From Cyanobacteriota bacterium (GTDB lineage: Bacteria > Acidobacteriota > Vicinamibacteria > Vicinamibacterales > UBA2999), in NCBI GenBank assembly GCA_019752015.1, contig JAIEMQ010000011.1:45354-109353 (forward strand): a DNA stretch of 64,000 nt, written 5' to 3'. The position numbers were made by a program, and so were the translations under genes. Positions 43,621 through 54,209 of the stretch are shown in pieces. The notes below the pieces were generated by a model that saw nothing but the letters and a program-made list of their open reading frames with translations, made no database searches and was not told where the DNA came from. Position 1 is the first letter of the stretch. Every line of letters begins with the position of its first letter.

Positions 43621-43995
43621 CTAGAATTCCAGGCCCGCGGATCGCGCTGCTTCGGCGACGGCGCGCACGCGCCCGTGATACAGGAACCCGTTGCGATCGA
43701 ACACCACCTTGGTGATGCCCTTCTCCTTCAAACGCTCGGCGATCGTCGTGCCGATCAACTCGGCGCCCTTGATGTTGCCGCCGCCGGTGCCCTTGGCCAT
43801 CTTGCCCTTCACCGTGGGATCGATGGTCGACGCCGACGCAATGGTCTGGCCGTTCATGTCGTCGATCACCTGCACGTAGATGTGCGACACGCTGCGGAAC
43901 ACGCTGAGGCGCGGCTTCTGTGACGTGCCGGCCATGCGCTTCCGGATGCGGTACTTGATTCGATCTCGACGATCTTCTTTCGTCTTAATTCTCAT
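43621..43995 (-). CDS. rplR: 50S ribosomal protein L18
   Basis: A 124-residue protein: [31 protein letters not shown] and [25 protein letters not shown] are diagnostic. Binds 5S rRNA. Confidence 0.98.
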   Translation of the reverse strand: MRIKTKEDRRDRIKYRIRKRMAGTSQKPRLSVFRSVSHIYVQVIDDMNGQTIASASTIDPTVKGKMAKGTGGGNIKGAELIGTTIAERLKEKGITKVVFDRNGFLYHGRVRAVAEAARSAGLEF

Positions 43996-43996
43996 A

Positions 43997-44046
43997 AATC
44001 ACCAGTTCACCAGATCACCAGATCACCAGATCACCAGATCACCCGA
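43997..44046 (-). repeat. ATCACCAG octamer array before rplR
   Basis: Five to six copies of ATCACCAG (plus strand) with 8-nt period fill the gap between rplF and rplR. On the coding strand the unit is CTGGTGAT, the same word seen in the rpsC-rplP gap. Confidence 0.95.
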
Positions 44047-44048
44047 TC

Positions 44049-44585
44049 CTAGGCCCCTGTCTTTCCGGCCTTCTTCTTCAACTGTTCACCCGTGTAGCGG
44101 ACACCCTTCTGCTGGTACGGGTCCGGCTTGCGCAGGCGGCGCAGGTTGGCGGCCACCTGGCCGACCAGCTGCCGATCCACGCCCGTCACGGTGATGTGCG
44201 TCTGCTTGTCGATCGCCACGTCGATGCCCTTCGGCACGTCGTAGACCACCGGGTGCGAGTAGCCGAGCGCCAGGTGAATCTGCTGGCCCTTGAGCTCCGC
44301 GCGATAGCCGACGCCGACGATGTCGAGCTCCTTCTTCCAGCCTTCGGTGACACCGAGCACGGCGTTGTTCACGAGGCTGCGGGCGAGACCGTGGAACTTG
44401 CTCAGCTCCGCGTCGTCGGACACTTTCTTCGTGACCAGGTTGCCGTCTTCGACGACCGCGGTGATGCCCGGAGGCAGCGCCTGCTTCATCTGTCCCTTGG
44501 GACCCTTCACGTCGACGCCGGTGGCGTCGGCCTTGATGGTCACGCCTTTCGGGATCGCGATCGGTTTTTTTCCAATTCGTGACAT
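44049..44585 (-). CDS. rplF: 50S ribosomal protein L6
   Basis: A 178-residue protein with canonical N-terminus MSRIGKKPIAIPKGV and C-terminal RLRKPDPYQQKGVRYTGE. Two repeated L6 domains near the GTPase-associated centre. Confidence 0.98.
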   Translation of the reverse strand: MSRIGKKPIAIPKGVTIKADATGVDVKGPKGQMKQALPPGITAVVEDGNLVTKKVSDDAELSKFHGLARSLVNNAVLGVTEGWKKELDIVGVGYRAELKGQQIHLALGYSHPVVYDVPKGIDVAIDKQTHITVTGVDRQLVGQVAANLRRLRKPDPYQQKGVRYTGEQLKKKAGKTGA

Positions 44586-44595
44586 GACTAAATTC

Positions 44596-45009
44596 CTACC
44601 AAACGTTACAGAGGATCTCGCCGCCGACGCCGGCCTTCTGGGCGGCGCGGCCGGTCATCACGCCGCGCGACGTCGTCAGGATCGTGACGCCGAGCCCGCC
44701 GAGGACCGAGGGCACTTCGTCGCGGTTCGCGTAGACACGGCGGCCGGGACGGCTGACGCGCTCGAGGCCGGACAGGGCCTTCTCGCCGCCGGGGCCGTAC
44801 TTCAGGAACAAGCGCATGGCCTGGCGCGGCGCCTTGCCGGCGCGCTCCGCGGGGGTCTCGACCATCTTGAAGCCCGCGATATAACCCTCGTCCTGCAGGA
44901 TCCGCGCGATCTCGGCCTTCAACTTCGAGGCCGGCATCTCGACGCGCGCGTGGCGCGCCGTCACGGCGTTGCGGATCCGCGTAAGCATGTCTGCGATCGG
45001 GTCTGTCAT
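44596..45009 (-). CDS. rpsH: 30S ribosomal protein S8
   Basis: A 137-residue protein: [20 protein letters not shown] and the C-terminal [20 protein letters not shown] motif ([13 protein letters not shown]) identify it. In other bacteria S8 autoregulates the spc operon; no matching mRNA site was confirmed here. Confidence 0.98.
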   Translation of the reverse strand: MTDPIADMLTRIRNAVTARHARVEMPASKLKAEIARILQDEGYIAGFKMVETPAERAGKAPRQAMRLFLKYGPGGEKALSGLERVSRPGRRVYANRDEVPSVLGGLGVTILTTSRGVMTGRAAQKAGVGGEILCNVW

Positions 45010-45025
45010 CTCTTCGTTCTCACTT

Positions 45026-45059
45026 TAGGCACCGCAGGCACCGAGGCACCCAGGCACCA
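45026..45059 (-). repeat. AGGCACC repeats before rpsH
   Basis: Four AGGCACC units with 7-8 nt spacing (AGGCACCGCAGGCACCGAGG on plus) in the 58-nt gap between rpsN and rpsH. The word CAGGCACCGA also appears at 27511-27521 between the two FtsX permeases. Confidence 0.9.
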
Positions 45060-45067
45060 TGACTAAG

Positions 45068-45253
45068 CTACCAGCTGCTCTTGGTCACGCCCGCGACGTC
45101 GCCCGTCAGGGCCAGCTCGCGGAAACACAAACGGCACAACGCGAACTTGCGCATGTAGGCGCGCGGACGTCCGCATCGACGGCAACGGTTACGATGCCGG
45201 ACTTTGAATTTCAGGGTCTTTCGCTCACGCGCTTTTTTCGCCGTAGTCGCCAT
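45068..45253 (-). CDS. rpsN: 30S ribosomal protein S14 type Z
   Basis: A 61-residue short S14 with four zinc cysteines (CRRC and CRLC, about residues 21-24 and 38-41). The type Z form of 61 residues is expected for zinc-binding S14. Confidence 0.97.
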   Translation of the reverse strand: MATTAKKARERKTLKFKVRHRNRCRRCGRPRAYMRKFALCRLCFRELALTGDVAGVTKSSW

Positions 45254-45256
45254 CGA

Positions 45257-45925
45257 TTAATTCCCCGTCCTGAACGGCATGCCCATGAACTGGAGCAACT
45301 TCCGCGCTTCTTCATCCGTCCTCGCCGTCGTCACGACACTCACGTTCATGCCGCGGCCCTTGTCGACCTTGAGGTAGTCGATCTCGAGGAAGATCAACTG
45401 GTCCTTGAGGCCGAGCGTGTAATTGCCGCGGCCGTCGAAGCCCTTCGACGACACGCCGCGGAAGTCGCGGACGCGCGGCAGCGCAATGTTCATCAGGCGA
45501 TCGAGGAACTCATACATGCGATCGCCGCGCAGCGTGACCATGGCGCCGATCGGCATGCCCTGGCGCACCTTGAACTGCGCGATCGACTTCTTGGCCTTGC
45601 GGACCGCCGCCTTCTGGCCGGTGATCTTGCCGAGCTCGTCGGCGCCGGTATCGACGACCTTGGCGTTCGAAGTCGCCTCGCCGAGGCCCATGTTGACGAC
45701 GACCTTCGTCACCTTGGGCACGGCCATGATGTTCTTGTAGCCAAACTCCTTCTGGAGCGCCGGGATCACTTCCGCGCGGTACTTGTCGCGCAGGCGGATC
45801 ACCGACGGCTTGGCTTCCTTCAAGTGCTTGTCGCCCGACTGCGGCGCGTCCTTGGCCGCCTGCTTGGCGGCCTTGGCGGCCTTGGCCTGGGCAATCTGAT
45901 CGTCGCTGGGCTTGGTCTTGCTCAT
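45257..45925 (-). CDS. rplE: 50S ribosomal protein L5 with N-terminal extension
   Basis: A 222-residue protein; the core from about residue 46 ([22 protein letters not shown]) to the end is standard L5 of about 178 residues. The first 40 residues are Lys/Ala-rich and unusual. ATGA overlap with rplX. Confidence 0.97.
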   Translation of the reverse strand: MSKTKPSDDQIAQAKAAKAAKQAAKDAPQSGDKHLKEAKPSVIRLRDKYRAEVIPALQKEFGYKNIMAVPKVTKVVVNMGLGEATSNAKVVDTGADELGKITGQKAAVRKAKKSIAQFKVRQGMPIGAMVTLRGDRMYEFLDRLMNIALPRVRDFRGVSSKGFDGRGNYTLGLKDQLIFLEIDYLKVDKGRGMNVSVVTTARTDEEARKLLQFMGMPFRTGN

Positions 45926-46245
45926 TGGTCCACCACTGCGCCGCTCTTGCGGCCGATACGGACGCGCGTCCCGTCGTTCATCTTCTTGCTGCCGATGCGC
46001 GTCGGCTCGTTGGTATCCGGATCCAGCAGCATCACGTTGCTGGCATGGATGGCGGCCTCACGCTCGACGATCCCGCCCTTGATGTTCTTCTGCGGGTTCG
46101 GCCGCGTATGCCGCTTGATCAGGTTCACGCCTTCGACGATCACGCGGTTCTTGCCCGGGACCACCGACAGCACGCGGCCCTTCTTGCCGCGGTCCTTGCC
46201 GGCGCGGACCATCACCTGATCGTTCTTCCGAATCGACATCGCCAT
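45922..46245 (-). CDS. rplX: 50S ribosomal protein L24
   Basis: A 107-residue KOW-domain protein ([22 protein letters not shown]). ATG at 46245, with a second in-frame ATG two codons later. Confidence 0.97.
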   Translation of the reverse strand: MAMSIRKNDQVMVRAGKDRGKKGRVLSVVPGKNRVIVEGVNLIKRHTRPNPQKNIKGGIVEREAAIHASNVMLLDPDTNEPTRIGSKKMNDGTRVRIGRKSGAVVDQ

Positions 46246-46249
46246 GGCC

Positions 46250-46618
46250 TTACAGCACCTCGGGAGCGAGCGAAATAATCTTCATGAAGCGGCGCTCGCG
46301 CAGCTCGCGCGCGACCGGCCCGAACACGCGGGTGCCGATCGGCTCGCCCTGGTCGTTGATCAGCACCGCGGCGTTGCGGTCGAAGCGGATGTAGCTGCCG
46401 TCACGGCGGCGCTGCTCCTTGCGCACGCGCACGACGACGGCCTTGACCACCTGGCCCTTCTTGATCTGGCCCTCGGGCGCCGCTTCCTTGACGTTGGCGG
46501 TGATGATGTCGCCGAGGTAGGCGTAGCGCCCGGCCGAGCCGCCGATCGGGTTGATCACGGAAATCTTCCGCGCCCCCGAGTTGTCGGCGACGTCGAGAAT
46601 CGATCGCATCTGGATCAT
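46250..46618 (-). CDS. rplN: 50S ribosomal protein L14
   Basis: A 122-residue protein, exactly the family length when started at [19 protein letters not shown] (46618), which gives an ATGA overlap with rpsQ. The open frame upstream to 46663 is not L14-like. Confidence 0.98.
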   Translation of the reverse strand: MIQMRSILDVADNSGARKISVINPIGGSAGRYAYLGDIITANVKEAAPEGQIKKGQVVKAVVVRVRKEQRRRDGSYIRFDRNAAVLINDQGEPIGTRVFGPVARELRERRFMKIISLAPEVL

Positions 46619-46875
46619 GGCGTCGTCTCCTGCGCGCGCTCGACGATGCGCACCAGCGCCCACCGCTTGCGCTTGCTGAGCGGCCGCGACTCGGAGATCA
46701 CCACCGTGTCGCCGACCCTGGCGTCGTTGTTCTCGTCATGCGCGACGAACGTCGAGGTGCGCTTCTGCGTCTTGCCGTAGACGCCGTGCTGCACGCGCCG
46801 TTCGGTCGAGACGATGATGCTCTTCTGCATCTTGTCGCTGACGACCGTGCCCTGTTTTTCCGCTGTGCCCGCCAT
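46615..46875 (-). CDS. rpsQ: 30S ribosomal protein S17
   Basis: An 86-residue OB-fold protein: [27 protein letters not shown] and [22 protein letters not shown] are diagnostic. Confidence 0.97.
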   Translation of the reverse strand: MAGTAEKQGTVVSDKMQKSIIVSTERRVQHGVYGKTQKRTSTFVAHDENNDARVGDTVVISESRPLSKRKRWALVRIVERAQETTP

Positions 46876-46877
46876 CG

Positions 46878-47084
46878 CTATTTCGCCTTCTCTTTCGGAT
46901 TCGGCTTCTCTTTCAGCACCGTGAGGATGCGCGCCCGCTCGCGGCGGATGGTGCGCATCTTGCCCGGGGCCTCGAGCTGCCCCATCGACTTCTGGATCCG
47001 CATGCGGAACAACTGATCGTCGATCTCCTGCGTCTTGGCGCGCAGCGTCTCGACGTCCATGTCTCTCAATTCAGCGGCCTTCAT
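46878..47084 (-). CDS. rpmC: 50S ribosomal protein L29
   Basis: A 68-residue helical hairpin protein at the exit-tunnel rim ([34 protein letters not shown]). ATGA overlap with rplP. Confidence 0.96.
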   Translation of the reverse strand: MKAAELRDMDVETLRAKTQEIDDQLFRMRIQKSMGQLEAPGKMRTIRRERARILTVLKEKPNPKEKAK

Positions 47085-47506
47085 GACACTTTCTCCTCGG
47101 CAAACCGCGTCGCGAAGTGCGTCTTGATCGGCAGCTTCGCGGACGCCAGCTGGAACGCGCGGCGCGCTTCACTGGCCGGCACGCCGTTCATCTCGAACAG
47201 GATGCGGCCCGGCTTGATCACGCACACCCAGCCCTCGGGCGCGCCCTTGCCCTTGCCCATGCGGGTTTCCTGCGGCTTCTTGGTGATCGGCTTGTCGGGG
47301 AACACGCGCACCCAGACCTTGCCGCCGCGCTTGACGAAGCGGGTCATCGCGACGCGCGCCGCTTCGATCTGGCGATCGGTCAGCCAGCACGGCTCCATCG
47401 CCTTCAGGCCGTAGTCGCCGAACGACACGTCCGAGCCGCGCCACGCCTTGCCGCGCATGCGGCCGCGCTGCTGCTTGCGGTACTTCACCTTCTTCGGCAT
47501 CAACAT
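47081..47506 (-). CDS. rplP: 50S ribosomal protein L16
   Basis: A 141-residue protein, canonical from [27 protein letters not shown] at 47506 is favoured over the one two codons later because AAGGAT lies six nt before it. Binds 23S and 5S rRNA near the A site. Confidence 0.97.
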   Translation of the reverse strand: MLMPKKVKYRKQQRGRMRGKAWRGSDVSFGDYGLKAMEPCWLTDRQIEAARVAMTRFVKRGGKVWVRVFPDKPITKKPQETRMGKGKGAPEGWVCVIKPGRILFEMNGVPASEARRAFQLASAKLPIKTHFATRFAEEKVS

Positions 47507-47600
47507 ATTCGTATCCTTGTATCTGTTGATCTGGTGATCTGGTGAACTCTTGAACTGGAAAATCCGATCAACAGCTCAACCGATCAACAGCTCAATAGAT
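47507..47600 (-). repeat. GATCTGGT repeats with inverted halves between rpsC and rplP
   Basis: TGTTGATCTGGTGATCTGG at one end and GATCAACAGCTCAACCGATC plus AACAGCTCAAT at the other. The two halves are inverted relative to each other and could pair. Same vocabulary as 43997 and 54174. Confidence 0.9.
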
Positions 47601-48341
47601 TCATCCGCGCGCCTCGGGCCGCGGACCGGGGCGTCGCGGTCCGCGGTCTCTGTCACGGTCCCGGTGATCCCGCCCGCCGCCGCTGCCGCCGAATTCCTCT
47701 TCGCGACCGACGCGCGGCGTCAGGCGCTCACCCTTGTAGAGCCACACCTTCACGCCGATCTGGCCGTAGGTGGTGTTGGCTTCCGCGAACCCGTAATCGA
47801 TGTCGGCGCGCAGCGTCTGCAGCGGCAGCTGGCCGTGCAGGTACCACTCCGAGCGCGCGATTTCCGCGCCGTTCAAGCGGCCCGACACGCGCACCTTGAT
47901 GCCGCGCGCGCCGAAGCGCAGCGCCGACTCCACCGCCTTGCGCATGGCGCGGCGGAACGCGACGCGCTTTTCGAGCTGCATCGCCACCGACTCGCCGACC
48001 AGCTGCGCATCCAGTTCAGGCTTCTGAATCTCCTGGATGTTGATGAAGACCTCGCGGTTGGTCCGCTTCTGGATCTCCTGCTTCAACTTGTCCACTTCCT
48101 GCCCCTTGCGGCCGATGATGATGCCGGGACGCGAGGTGTGGATGTTGATCTTCAGGTTCCGCGCGGCGCGCTCGATCTCGATCTGCGCGACGCCGGCGTG
48201 CTGGAAGCGCTTCTTCAGATCCTTCTTCAGCGCAAGATCTTCATGCAGCAGGTTGGCGTAGTCCTTGTTGGCGAACCAACGCGACTTCCAGGTCTTGTTG
48301 AACCCGATGCGGAACCCGTAAGGGTGAACTTTCTGGCCCAC
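47601..48341 (-). CDS. rpsC: 30S ribosomal protein S3
   Basis: A 246-residue protein with N-terminal [23 protein letters not shown], a KH domain ([18 protein letters not shown]) and C-terminal S3 domain. The C-terminal 25 residues are Arg/Asp/Gly-rich (low complexity). GTG start with GGAG five nt upstream. Confidence 0.98.
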   Translation of the reverse strand: MGQKVHPYGFRIGFNKTWKSRWFANKDYANLLHEDLALKKDLKKRFQHAGVAQIEIERAARNLKINIHTSRPGIIIGRKGQEVDKLKQEIQKRTNREVFINIQEIQKPELDAQLVGESVAMQLEKRVAFRRAMRKAVESALRFGARGIKVRVSGRLNGAEIARSEWYLHGQLPLQTLRADIDYGFAEANTTYGQIGVKVWLYKGERLTPRVGREEEFGGSGGGRDHRDRDRDRGPRRPGPRPEARG

Positions 48342-48349
48342 GCTAACTC

Positions 48350-48781
48350 CTATTGACCTGCGGCGGCGGGTTGACCCGCTTTGCCGCGCTTGCTGTTTTT
48401 CTTGCTCGGCTCCGCCTCGCCGACGGCCTTGATCACCTGGGCACGCTCGGTCACTTCAACAGTGAGGTGCGTGGTCCGCTTCACGATGCGAAAGGCCCGG
48501 CCCATCGGCGCGGGACGAACCCGCTTCTGCGACGGACCGTTGTTGGCGTGGCACTTCGAGACGAAGAGCCGCGCCACGTCGCCGCCGAAGGCGTCCTGCT
48601 GCTGCGCGTTGGCGACCGCCGAACGCAGCACCTTCGCCACGTCGCGGGCCACCGCCTTGCGGCTGAACTGCAACGCGGACAACGCCATGTTGACGTTCTT
48701 GCCGCGAATCAAATCGAGCACCAGCCCCGCCTTCTGGGCCGAGGTGCGCACGTACTTGGCTGTGGCCTCTGCGGTCACCAT
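48350..48781 (-). CDS. rplV: 50S ribosomal protein L22
   Basis: A 143-residue protein: [27 protein letters not shown] and [22 protein letters not shown] identify L22, which lines the exit tunnel. About 30 extra basic residues end the protein. Confidence 0.97.
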   Translation of the reverse strand: MVTAEATAKYVRTSAQKAGLVLDLIRGKNVNMALSALQFSRKAVARDVAKVLRSAVANAQQQDAFGGDVARLFVSKCHANNGPSQKRVRPAPMGRAFRIVKRTTHLTVEVTERAQVIKAVGEAEPSKKNSKRGKAGQPAAAGQ

Positions 48782-48784
48782 GGC

Positions 48785-49120
48785 TTAGCCCTTTCCGCCC
48801 GCCGCCGGAGCGCCGGCCGGTGCACCAGGCGCGCCCGGAGCCGCCGCGGCCGCCTTGTCGGAGCGCGCGGAGTGGCCCTTGAACTGGCGCGTCGGCGAGA
48901 ACTCGCCGAGCTTGTGGCCGACCATGTTCTCGGTGAGATACACCGGCACGAACTTCTTGCCGTTGTGCACCGCGAGCGTGTGTCCGACCATTTCGGGCAC
49001 CACCGTCGAGCGGCGCGACCAGGTCTTGACGACCTTCTTTTCGTTGGCCCGATTCATTGACTCGACCTTTTCGAGGAGGTGCGTGTCGACGAACGGACCT
49101 TTCTTTAATGAGCGGCTCAT
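48785..49120 (-). CDS. rpsS: 30S ribosomal protein S19
   Basis: A 111-residue protein: [20 protein letters not shown] and [15 protein letters not shown] are diagnostic; about 20 extra Ala/Gly/Pro-rich residues follow the usual end. Confidence 0.98.
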   Translation of the reverse strand: MSRSLKKGPFVDTHLLEKVESMNRANEKKVVKTWSRRSTVVPEMVGHTLAVHNGKKFVPVYLTENMVGHKLGEFSPTRQFKGHSARSDKAAAAAPGAPGAPAGAPAAGGKG

Positions 49121-49122
49121 CG

Positions 49123-49166
49123 TTTTGCCTTCTGCCTTCTGCCTTCTGCCTTCTGCCTTCTGCCTT
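49123..49166 (-). repeat. AAGGCAR heptamer array before rpsS
   Basis: Six very regular AAGGCAG units on the minus strand, ending AAGGCAAAACGATG at the rpsS start; the last AAGG is 7 nt before the ATG. The array touches the rplB stop. Confidence 0.95.
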
Positions 49167-49989
49167 ACTTCGACCGGCGCTGGACAATGAACTTGTCGCT
49201 CGGCTGCGGTCGCCGTGTCTTATAACCCTTGGTCGGCACGCCCCACGGCGTCACCGGGTGACGGCCGCCCGACGTCTTGCCTTCACCACCACCGAGCGGG
49301 TGATCGACCGGGTTCATGGCGACGCCACGAACGTGCGGACGCTTGCCCATCCAGCGGCTGCGGCCGGCCTTGCCGATCGACACGTTCTCGTGATCGAGAT
49401 TGCCGACCTGGCCGATGGTGGCGAGGCAGTCGAGATAGATCTTGCGAATCTCGCCCGACGGCATCTTCACGGACACGTAATCGCCTTCCTTGGCGACCAC
49501 CTGGACCGCGGCACCGGCGCTCCTCGCCATCTGTCCGCCCTTGCCCGGCTTCAGCTCCACGTTGTGCACCATCGTGCCGAGCGGGATGTTCTTCAGCGGC
49601 AGGCAATTGCCGGTCAGAATGTCGACGCTCTCACCGGCGATGATCGAGTCGCCCACCTTCAGCCCCGCGGGCTGGAGGATGTAGCGCTTCTCGCCATCGG
49701 CGTAAGTGATGAGCGCAATGCGCGCCGATCGATTCGGGTCGTACTCGATCGTCGAAACCTTGCCGGGGATGCCGGCCTTGTCGCGCTTGAAATCGATGAT
49801 CCGGTAGAGGCGCTTGTGACCGCCGCCGCGCCACCAGATCGTCTGCTCGCCCGTGCTGCTGCGGCCGCCCGACGGCTGCAGTTTCTCGGTGAGCGGAGCG
49901 TGCGGCGTGTCGGTCGTGATCTCGTCGAACGTCAACACCGTCATCTGGCGACGGCCGGGCGTGACCGGTTTGTATTTGCGGATAGGCAT
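49165..49989 (-). CDS. rplB: 50S ribosomal protein L2
   Basis: A 274-residue protein, canonical throughout ([19 protein letters not shown] ... [26 protein letters not shown]). Required for subunit association and peptidyl transfer. Confidence 0.98.
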   Translation of the reverse strand: MPIRKYKPVTPGRRQMTVLTFDEITTDTPHAPLTEKLQPSGGRSSTGEQTIWWRGGGHKRLYRIIDFKRDKAGIPGKVSTIEYDPNRSARIALITYADGEKRYILQPAGLKVGDSIIAGESVDILTGNCLPLKNIPLGTMVHNVELKPGKGGQMARSAGAAVQVVAKEGDYVSVKMPSGEIRKIYLDCLATIGQVGNLDHENVSIGKAGRSRWMGKRPHVRGVAMNPVDHPLGGGEGKTSGGRHPVTPWGVPTKGYKTRRPQPSDKFIVQRRSK

Positions 49990-49995
49990 GATTCT

Positions 49996-50286
49996 TTACG
50001 CCCCCTCGAGGAAGTCGGGCAGCTTCTCGCCCGCGCGCAACGTGACGTACGCCTTCTTCCAGTCTGAACGGCGGCCGATGAAACGGCCCTGGCGCTTCAA
50101 CTTGCCCCGGGTCACGGCGGTGCGGACGTCCGCGACCTTCGCGCCGAGCAGCTTTTCGATCGCGCGCCTGATGTCGATTTTGTTGGCGTCCTTCGCCACT
50201 TCGAACACGACGGTCCGGCCATCGTCACGAAGCGTCGTGGTCTTCTCGGTGACCAGCGGACGGCGGATGACTTCAGTGAGTTTCAT
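49996..50286 (-). CDS. rplW: 50S ribosomal protein L23
   Basis: A 96-residue protein: [41 protein letters not shown] is the L23 core. Docking site at the tunnel exit for trigger factor and SRP. Confidence 0.97.
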   Translation of the reverse strand: MKLTEVIRRPLVTEKTTTLRDDGRTVVFEVAKDANKIDIRRAIEKLLGAKVADVRTAVTRGKLKRQGRFIGRRSDWKKAYVTLRAGEKLPDFLEGA

Positions 50287-50320
50287 AACCCTTCGACTCG
50301 CGTCGCTCGCTCAGGGCGAG
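50287..50320. repeat. CCCTTCGACTCGC palindromic element between rplD and rplW
   Basis: CCCTTCGACTCGCGTCGCTC followed by GCTCAGGGC: a short imperfect palindrome of the same family as 1359 and 10078. It is the only one of the 15 long gaps in the ribosomal cluster with this type instead of a tandem array. Confidence 0.75.
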
Positions 50321-50941
50321 CTACGCTAAGACCGCCTCCAGTTTTTCGACCGCGGCCTTCGTCAGCACGACCTGCTTGGTGTTGGCGACGTCGCGCGCGG
50401 TGACGCGGTTGCTCTGCACGAGCGACACGCCATCGACGTTGCGGACCGACATGGCGAACTTCTCGTCGAGTGTCGCGTCGACGAGCACGGCCTTGCCGGT
50501 GACGCCGATCGACTTCAACACGCCGACCACGGCCTTGGTCTTCACTTCCTTCGCGGTCAGCGCGTCGATGACGATCAACGAGCCTTCCTGCAGCTTCTGC
50601 ATCAGCGCGGCGCGCAGCGCGCCCTTCTCGACCTTCTTGGGGATCGAGTATTCGTAGCTGCGCGGCGTCGGGCCGAACACGGTGCCGCCCTTGCGCCACA
50701 GCGGGTTCCGGATTTCACCCACGCGCGCGCGGCCGGTGCCCTTCTGGCGCCACGGCTTCTTGCCGGAGCCGCTGACCAGGGCGCGGTTCTTGGTCATGTG
50801 CGTGCCGCGCCGTTCTGCGGCGTTCGCACGCACGACGGATTCGTGAATCAGGTCGGCCTTGACTCGACCGCCAAACACGTCGTCGTTCAGGTCGACGGAG
50901 CCGACCTTCTTGTTTTCCGCGTTGACGACATCAATCTTCAT
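50321..50941 (-). CDS. rplD: 50S ribosomal protein L4
   Basis: A 206-residue protein: motifs RRGTHMTKNRALVSGSGKKPWRQKGTGRAR and PRSYEYSIPKKV identify L4/L1e. In some bacteria L4 represses the S10 operon; no such leader was identified here. Confidence 0.98.
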   Translation of the reverse strand: MKIDVVNAENKKVGSVDLNDDVFGGRVKADLIHESVVRANAAERRGTHMTKNRALVSGSGKKPWRQKGTGRARVGEIRNPLWRKGGTVFGPTPRSYEYSIPKKVEKGALRAALMQKLQEGSLIVIDALTAKEVKTKAVVGVLKSIGVTGKAVLVDATLDEKFAMSVRNVDGVSLVQSNRVTARDVANTKQVVLTKAAVEKLEAVLA

Positions 50942-50945
50942 AAGT

Positions 50946-50976
50946 CACTCTGCAATCTCAGATCAGAGATCTGAAA
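50946..50976 (-). repeat. TCTCAGATC repeat before rplD
   Basis: CACTCTGCAATCTCAGATCA followed by GAGATCTGAAATTAC. The outer halves are inverted. Very similar to the next array upstream of rplC (51669) and to 30990-31076. Confidence 0.88.
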
Positions 50977-51663
50977 TTACTTTTTGCCCTTCTTCGGCTT
51001 CTCTTGCAGTTGCGGCTGCGGCTCGGGCTTGGCGGCCACGGCCTTGCGAATCACGACGTAGCCGCCGTTCGATCCGGGCACGGCGCCCTTCACGAGGATC
51101 AAATGGTTCTCGGTGTCGATCTTCAGCACCTTGAGGTTGCGCACCGTGACGCGATCGACGCCCATGTGGCCGTGCGCGCGCATGCCGGGCATGACCCGTG
51201 ACGGATACGAGGACGCGCCGATCGATCCGGGGGCGCGATGGAACATCGAGCCGTGCGTCGCATCGCCGCCGCGGAAGTGGTGACGCTTGACGACGCCCTG
51301 GAAGCCGTGGCCCTTGCTCGTGCCGATCACGTCCACGCGCTCGCCCTGGTTGAAGATCGTAACCAGCACCTGGTCGCCGGGCTTCGGCGCTTCCGCGCCC
51401 TTCGCCACTTTGACTTCGCGCTGCACGCGCGTCGGCGGCACGTTGGCCTTCTTGTGATGGCCGACGCTGGCCTTGTTGGCGCGGCGGGGCGGATTCTTCT
51501 CGACGAGGCCGAGCTGCACCGCGTCGTAGCCGTCGGTCTGACCCGACTTCGACTGCACGACGATGCAGGGACCGGCCTGCAGCACGGTGGCGGGCTCGAG
51601 CGTTCCGTCTTCCAGGAACAGCTGCGTCATCCCGACTTTCTTGCCGATGATTCCAGTGACCAT
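50977..51663 (-). CDS. rplC: 50S ribosomal protein L3
   Basis: A 228-residue protein from [16 protein letters not shown] (51663); the in-frame TTG five codons upstream lies in a repeat array and is not used. Core motif [22 protein letters not shown]. The C-terminal tail is Pro/Lys/Gln-rich (about 20 residues beyond normal). Confidence 0.97.
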   Translation of the reverse strand: MVTGIIGKKVGMTQLFLEDGTLEPATVLQAGPCIVVQSKSGQTDGYDAVQLGLVEKNPPRRANKASVGHHKKANVPPTRVQREVKVAKGAEAPKPGDQVLVTIFNQGERVDVIGTSKGHGFQGVVKRHHFRGGDATHGSMFHRAPGSIGASSYPSRVMPGMRAHGHMGVDRVTVRNLKVLKIDTENHLILVKGAVPGSNGGYVVIRKAVAAKPEPQPQLQEKPKKGKK

Positions 51664-51668
51664 AAATT

Positions 51669-51700
51669 CACTCTGCAATCTGAGATCTCACGTCTGAGAT
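51669..51700 (-). repeat. TCTCAGATC repeat before rplC
   Basis: CACTCTGCAATCTGAGATCT followed by CACGTCTGAGATCTAC. It shares the 15-nt word (A/T)TCACTCTGCAATCT with the rplD array. Confidence 0.88.
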
Positions 51701-52030
51701 CTACTTGCCGTGCTCTTTGCCGAACGCCTTGATCTCCACGTCGACGCCGGCCGGCAGATCCAGCTTCATCAACGCGTCAACCGTCTGCGGCGTCGGCTCG
51801 AAGATGTCGATCAGACGCTTGTGCGTCCGGACTTCGAACTGCTCACGCGACTTCTTGTCCACGTGCGGCGAGCGCAGCACCGTCCACTTGTTGATTTCGG
51901 TCGGCAGCGGAATCGGACCCGCCAGGCGCGCGCCGGTGCGCTTTGCCGTCTCGACGATCTCGCCGGTGCTCTGGTCGAGCACGCGCGCGTCGTAGGCTTT
52001 CAAACGAATTCGAATCTTGTCACCAAGCAT
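51701..52030 (-). CDS. rpsJ: 30S ribosomal protein S10
   Basis: A 109-residue protein: [39 protein letters not shown] is diagnostic. It directly follows fusA; tuf, often found here, is absent. Confidence 0.98.
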   Translation of the reverse strand: MLGDKIRIRLKAYDARVLDQSTGEIVETAKRTGARLAGPIPLPTEINKWTVLRSPHVDKKSREQFEVRTHKRLIDIFEPTPQTVDALMKLDLPAGVDVEIKAFGKEHGK

Positions 52031-52057
52031 GGCTATTATTCTCGGCGCCTTCCGGCG

Positions 52058-54169
52058 CTATTTGGTCCCTTGAACGCGCGCCACAACTTCATCGCTGACG
52101 TTGCGCGGTGCCTGTTCGTACCGATCGAAGTGCATTGAGTAGGTGGCGCGGCCCTGCGTGCGCGAGCGAAGGTCCGTGGCGTAGCCGAACATGTCGCTGA
52201 GCGGCACCCGCGCGTTGATGATCTGCGTGCCGCCGCGATCTTCCTGCGACTGGATCTTGCCGCGGCGCGACGCGAGGTCGCCGATGACGTCACCCATGTT
52301 GTCCTTGGGCACGACGACTTCGACGCGCATCACGGGTTCCATCAGCACCGGCGCCGCTTTCTTGGCCGCATCCTGGAACGCCAGCGAGCCGGCAATCTTG
52401 AACGCCATTTCCGACGAGTCGACGTCGTGATAGTCGCCGTCGTAGAGCTCGATCCGGACGTCGTCGATCGGGTAACCCGCAAGGATGCCGCGCGTCAGCG
52501 CTTCCTGGATGCCCTGGTCGATCGGCTTGATGAATTCCTTGGGAATCGCGCCGCCGACGATCTCGTTCACGAACTCGTAGCCGGTGCCCGGGTCGCGCGG
52601 GAACAGGCGGATCTTGCAGTTGCCGTACTGGCCGCGGCCGCCGGTCTGACGCTTGAACAAGCCGTGGCCGTCAGCAGCCTTCGTCAGCGTTTCCTTGTAG
52701 GCGACCTGCGGCTTGCCGACGCTGGCCTCGACGTTGAACTCGCGCTTGAGACGGTCGACGATGATTTCGAGGTGCAGTTCGCCCATGCCGGCGATGACGA
52801 CCTGACCGGTCTGCTCGTCGGTTCGCACGCGGAACGTCGGATCTTCCGCCATCAGCTTGGCCATGCCCTGGCCGAGCTTTTCCTGGTCGGCCTTGGTCTT
52901 CGGCTCAATCGCGAGCGAGATCACCGGCTCCGGGAATTCCATCTTCTCGAGGATGATGGGGTTCTTCTCGTCGCAGAGCGTGTCGCCGGTGGTCGTCGAC
53001 TTGAGGCCGACGGCCGCGGCGATGTCGCCCGCGTTGACTTCCTTGATCTCCTCGCGCTTGTTGGCGTGCATCTTCAGCAGGCGGCCGATGCGCTCGGTCT
53101 TGCCCTTGGTGGAGTTGATCACCGAGGAGCCCGAGGTCAGCGTGCCCGAATAGACGCGGAAGAAGGTGAGCTGACCGACGAACGGGTCGGTCATGATCTT
53201 GAAGGCGAGCGCGGAGAAGTGGTCCTTGTCGTCGGCCTTGCGCTCGATCGGATCGGCGTCCTCACCCTTGTCCGGGTTCACGCCGGTGACCGGGGGAATG
53301 TCGAGCGGCGACGGCAGATAGTCGACGACGGCGTCGAGCATCGGCTGGACGCCCTTGTTCTTGAACGCGGTGCCGCAGACGACCGGCACGAACGGCGCAT
53401 CTTCCTTGCGCACCGACTCGATGCAGCGCTTGCGGATCGCCGCCTTGATCTCGGCCTCGGTCAGCTCCTCGCCGTGGAGGTACTTCTCGAGCAGCTTGTC
53501 GTCGTGTTCGCTGACCTTTTCAATCAGCTTCTCGCGATACGCCTTGGCGTCGGCGAGCATGTCGGCGGGAATGTCCTGGACTTCGTATTCCGCGCCCATG
53601 GTCTCGTCCTTGTAGACGAGGGCCTTCATGCGGACCAGATCGACGACGCCCCTGAACTTGTCTTCCGCGCCGATCGGCAGCTGAATCGCGACGGGGTTGC
53701 CCTGCAGCTTGGATTCGAACTGCGAGAAGGTCTCTTTGAAGTCCGCGCCGATGCGGTCCATCTTGTTGATGAAGCAGATGCGCGGCACGCGGTACTTGTC
53801 GGCCTGGCGCCAGACGGTTTCGGACTGTGGCTCCACGCCGGAGACGGCGTCGAACACGGCGACGGCGCCATCGAGGACACGCAGCGAGCGCTCGACTTCA
53901 ATGGTGAAGTCGACGTGGCCGGGCGTATCGATGATGTTGATGCGGTGATCGCGCCAGAAGCACGTGGTCGCCGCGGACGTAATGGTGATGCCGCGTTCCT
54001 GTTCCTGCTCCATCCAGTCCATGACGGCGGTGCCTTCATGAACTTCACCGATCTTGTACGTAATACCCGTATAGAAGAGAATTCTCTCCGTCGTCGTCGT
54101 CTTACCGGCATCGATGTGGGCCATGATGCCGATGTTCCGGGTACGTTCGAGGGGTGCTTGTCGAGCCAT
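52058..54169 (-). CDS. fusA: Elongation factor G
   Basis: A 703-residue translocase GTPase: G1 AHIDAGKTT (16-24), G3 DTPGHVDF, G4 NKMD; domains II-V complete ([20 protein letters not shown]). Canonical, unlike the paralogue at 28894-30987. Part of the str operon after rpsG. Confidence 0.98.
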   Translation of the reverse strand: MARQAPLERTRNIGIMAHIDAGKTTTTERILFYTGITYKIGEVHEGTAVMDWMEQEQERGITITSAATTCFWRDHRINIIDTPGHVDFTIEVERSLRVLDGAVAVFDAVSGVEPQSETVWRQADKYRVPRICFINKMDRIGADFKETFSQFESKLQGNPVAIQLPIGAEDKFRGVVDLVRMKALVYKDETMGAEYEVQDIPADMLADAKAYREKLIEKVSEHDDKLLEKYLHGEELTEAEIKAAIRKRCIESVRKEDAPFVPVVCGTAFKNKGVQPMLDAVVDYLPSPLDIPPVTGVNPDKGEDADPIERKADDKDHFSALAFKIMTDPFVGQLTFFRVYSGTLTSGSSVINSTKGKTERIGRLLKMHANKREEIKEVNAGDIAAAVGLKSTTTGDTLCDEKNPIILEKMEFPEPVISLAIEPKTKADQEKLGQGMAKLMAEDPTFRVRTDEQTGQVVIAGMGELHLEIIVDRLKREFNVEASVGKPQVAYKETLTKAADGHGLFKRQTGGRGQYGNCKIRLFPRDPGTGYEFVNEIVGGAIPKEFIKPIDQGIQEALTRGILAGYPIDDVRIELYDGDYHDVDSSEMAFKIAGSLAFQDAAKKAAPVLMEPVMRVEVVVPKDNMGDVIGDLASRRGKIQSQEDRGGTQIINARVPLSDMFGYATDLRSRTQGRATYSMHFDRYEQAPRNVSDEVVARVQGTK

Positions 54170-54173
54170 TAAA

Positions 54174-54209
54174 CCTGTTGAACTCTTGATCTAGTGATCT
54201 GTTGATCTG
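54174..54209 (-). repeat. TGATCTGT octamer repeats between rpsG and fusA
   Basis: CTTGATCTAGTGATCTGTTG followed by ATCTGTTACC: three to four units with 8-9 nt spacing, same GATCTG core as 43021 and 47507. Confidence 0.88.

Noticed and set aside
49123..49166. Regular repeats considered as a CRISPR array
   Set aside because: Units are 7 nt with no spacers and no cas genes are near; they are tandem repeats.
52427..54172. 581-residue plus-strand ORF opposite fusA
   Set aside because: Antisense shadow of EF-G; no domain, Val/Asp/Arg-rich.
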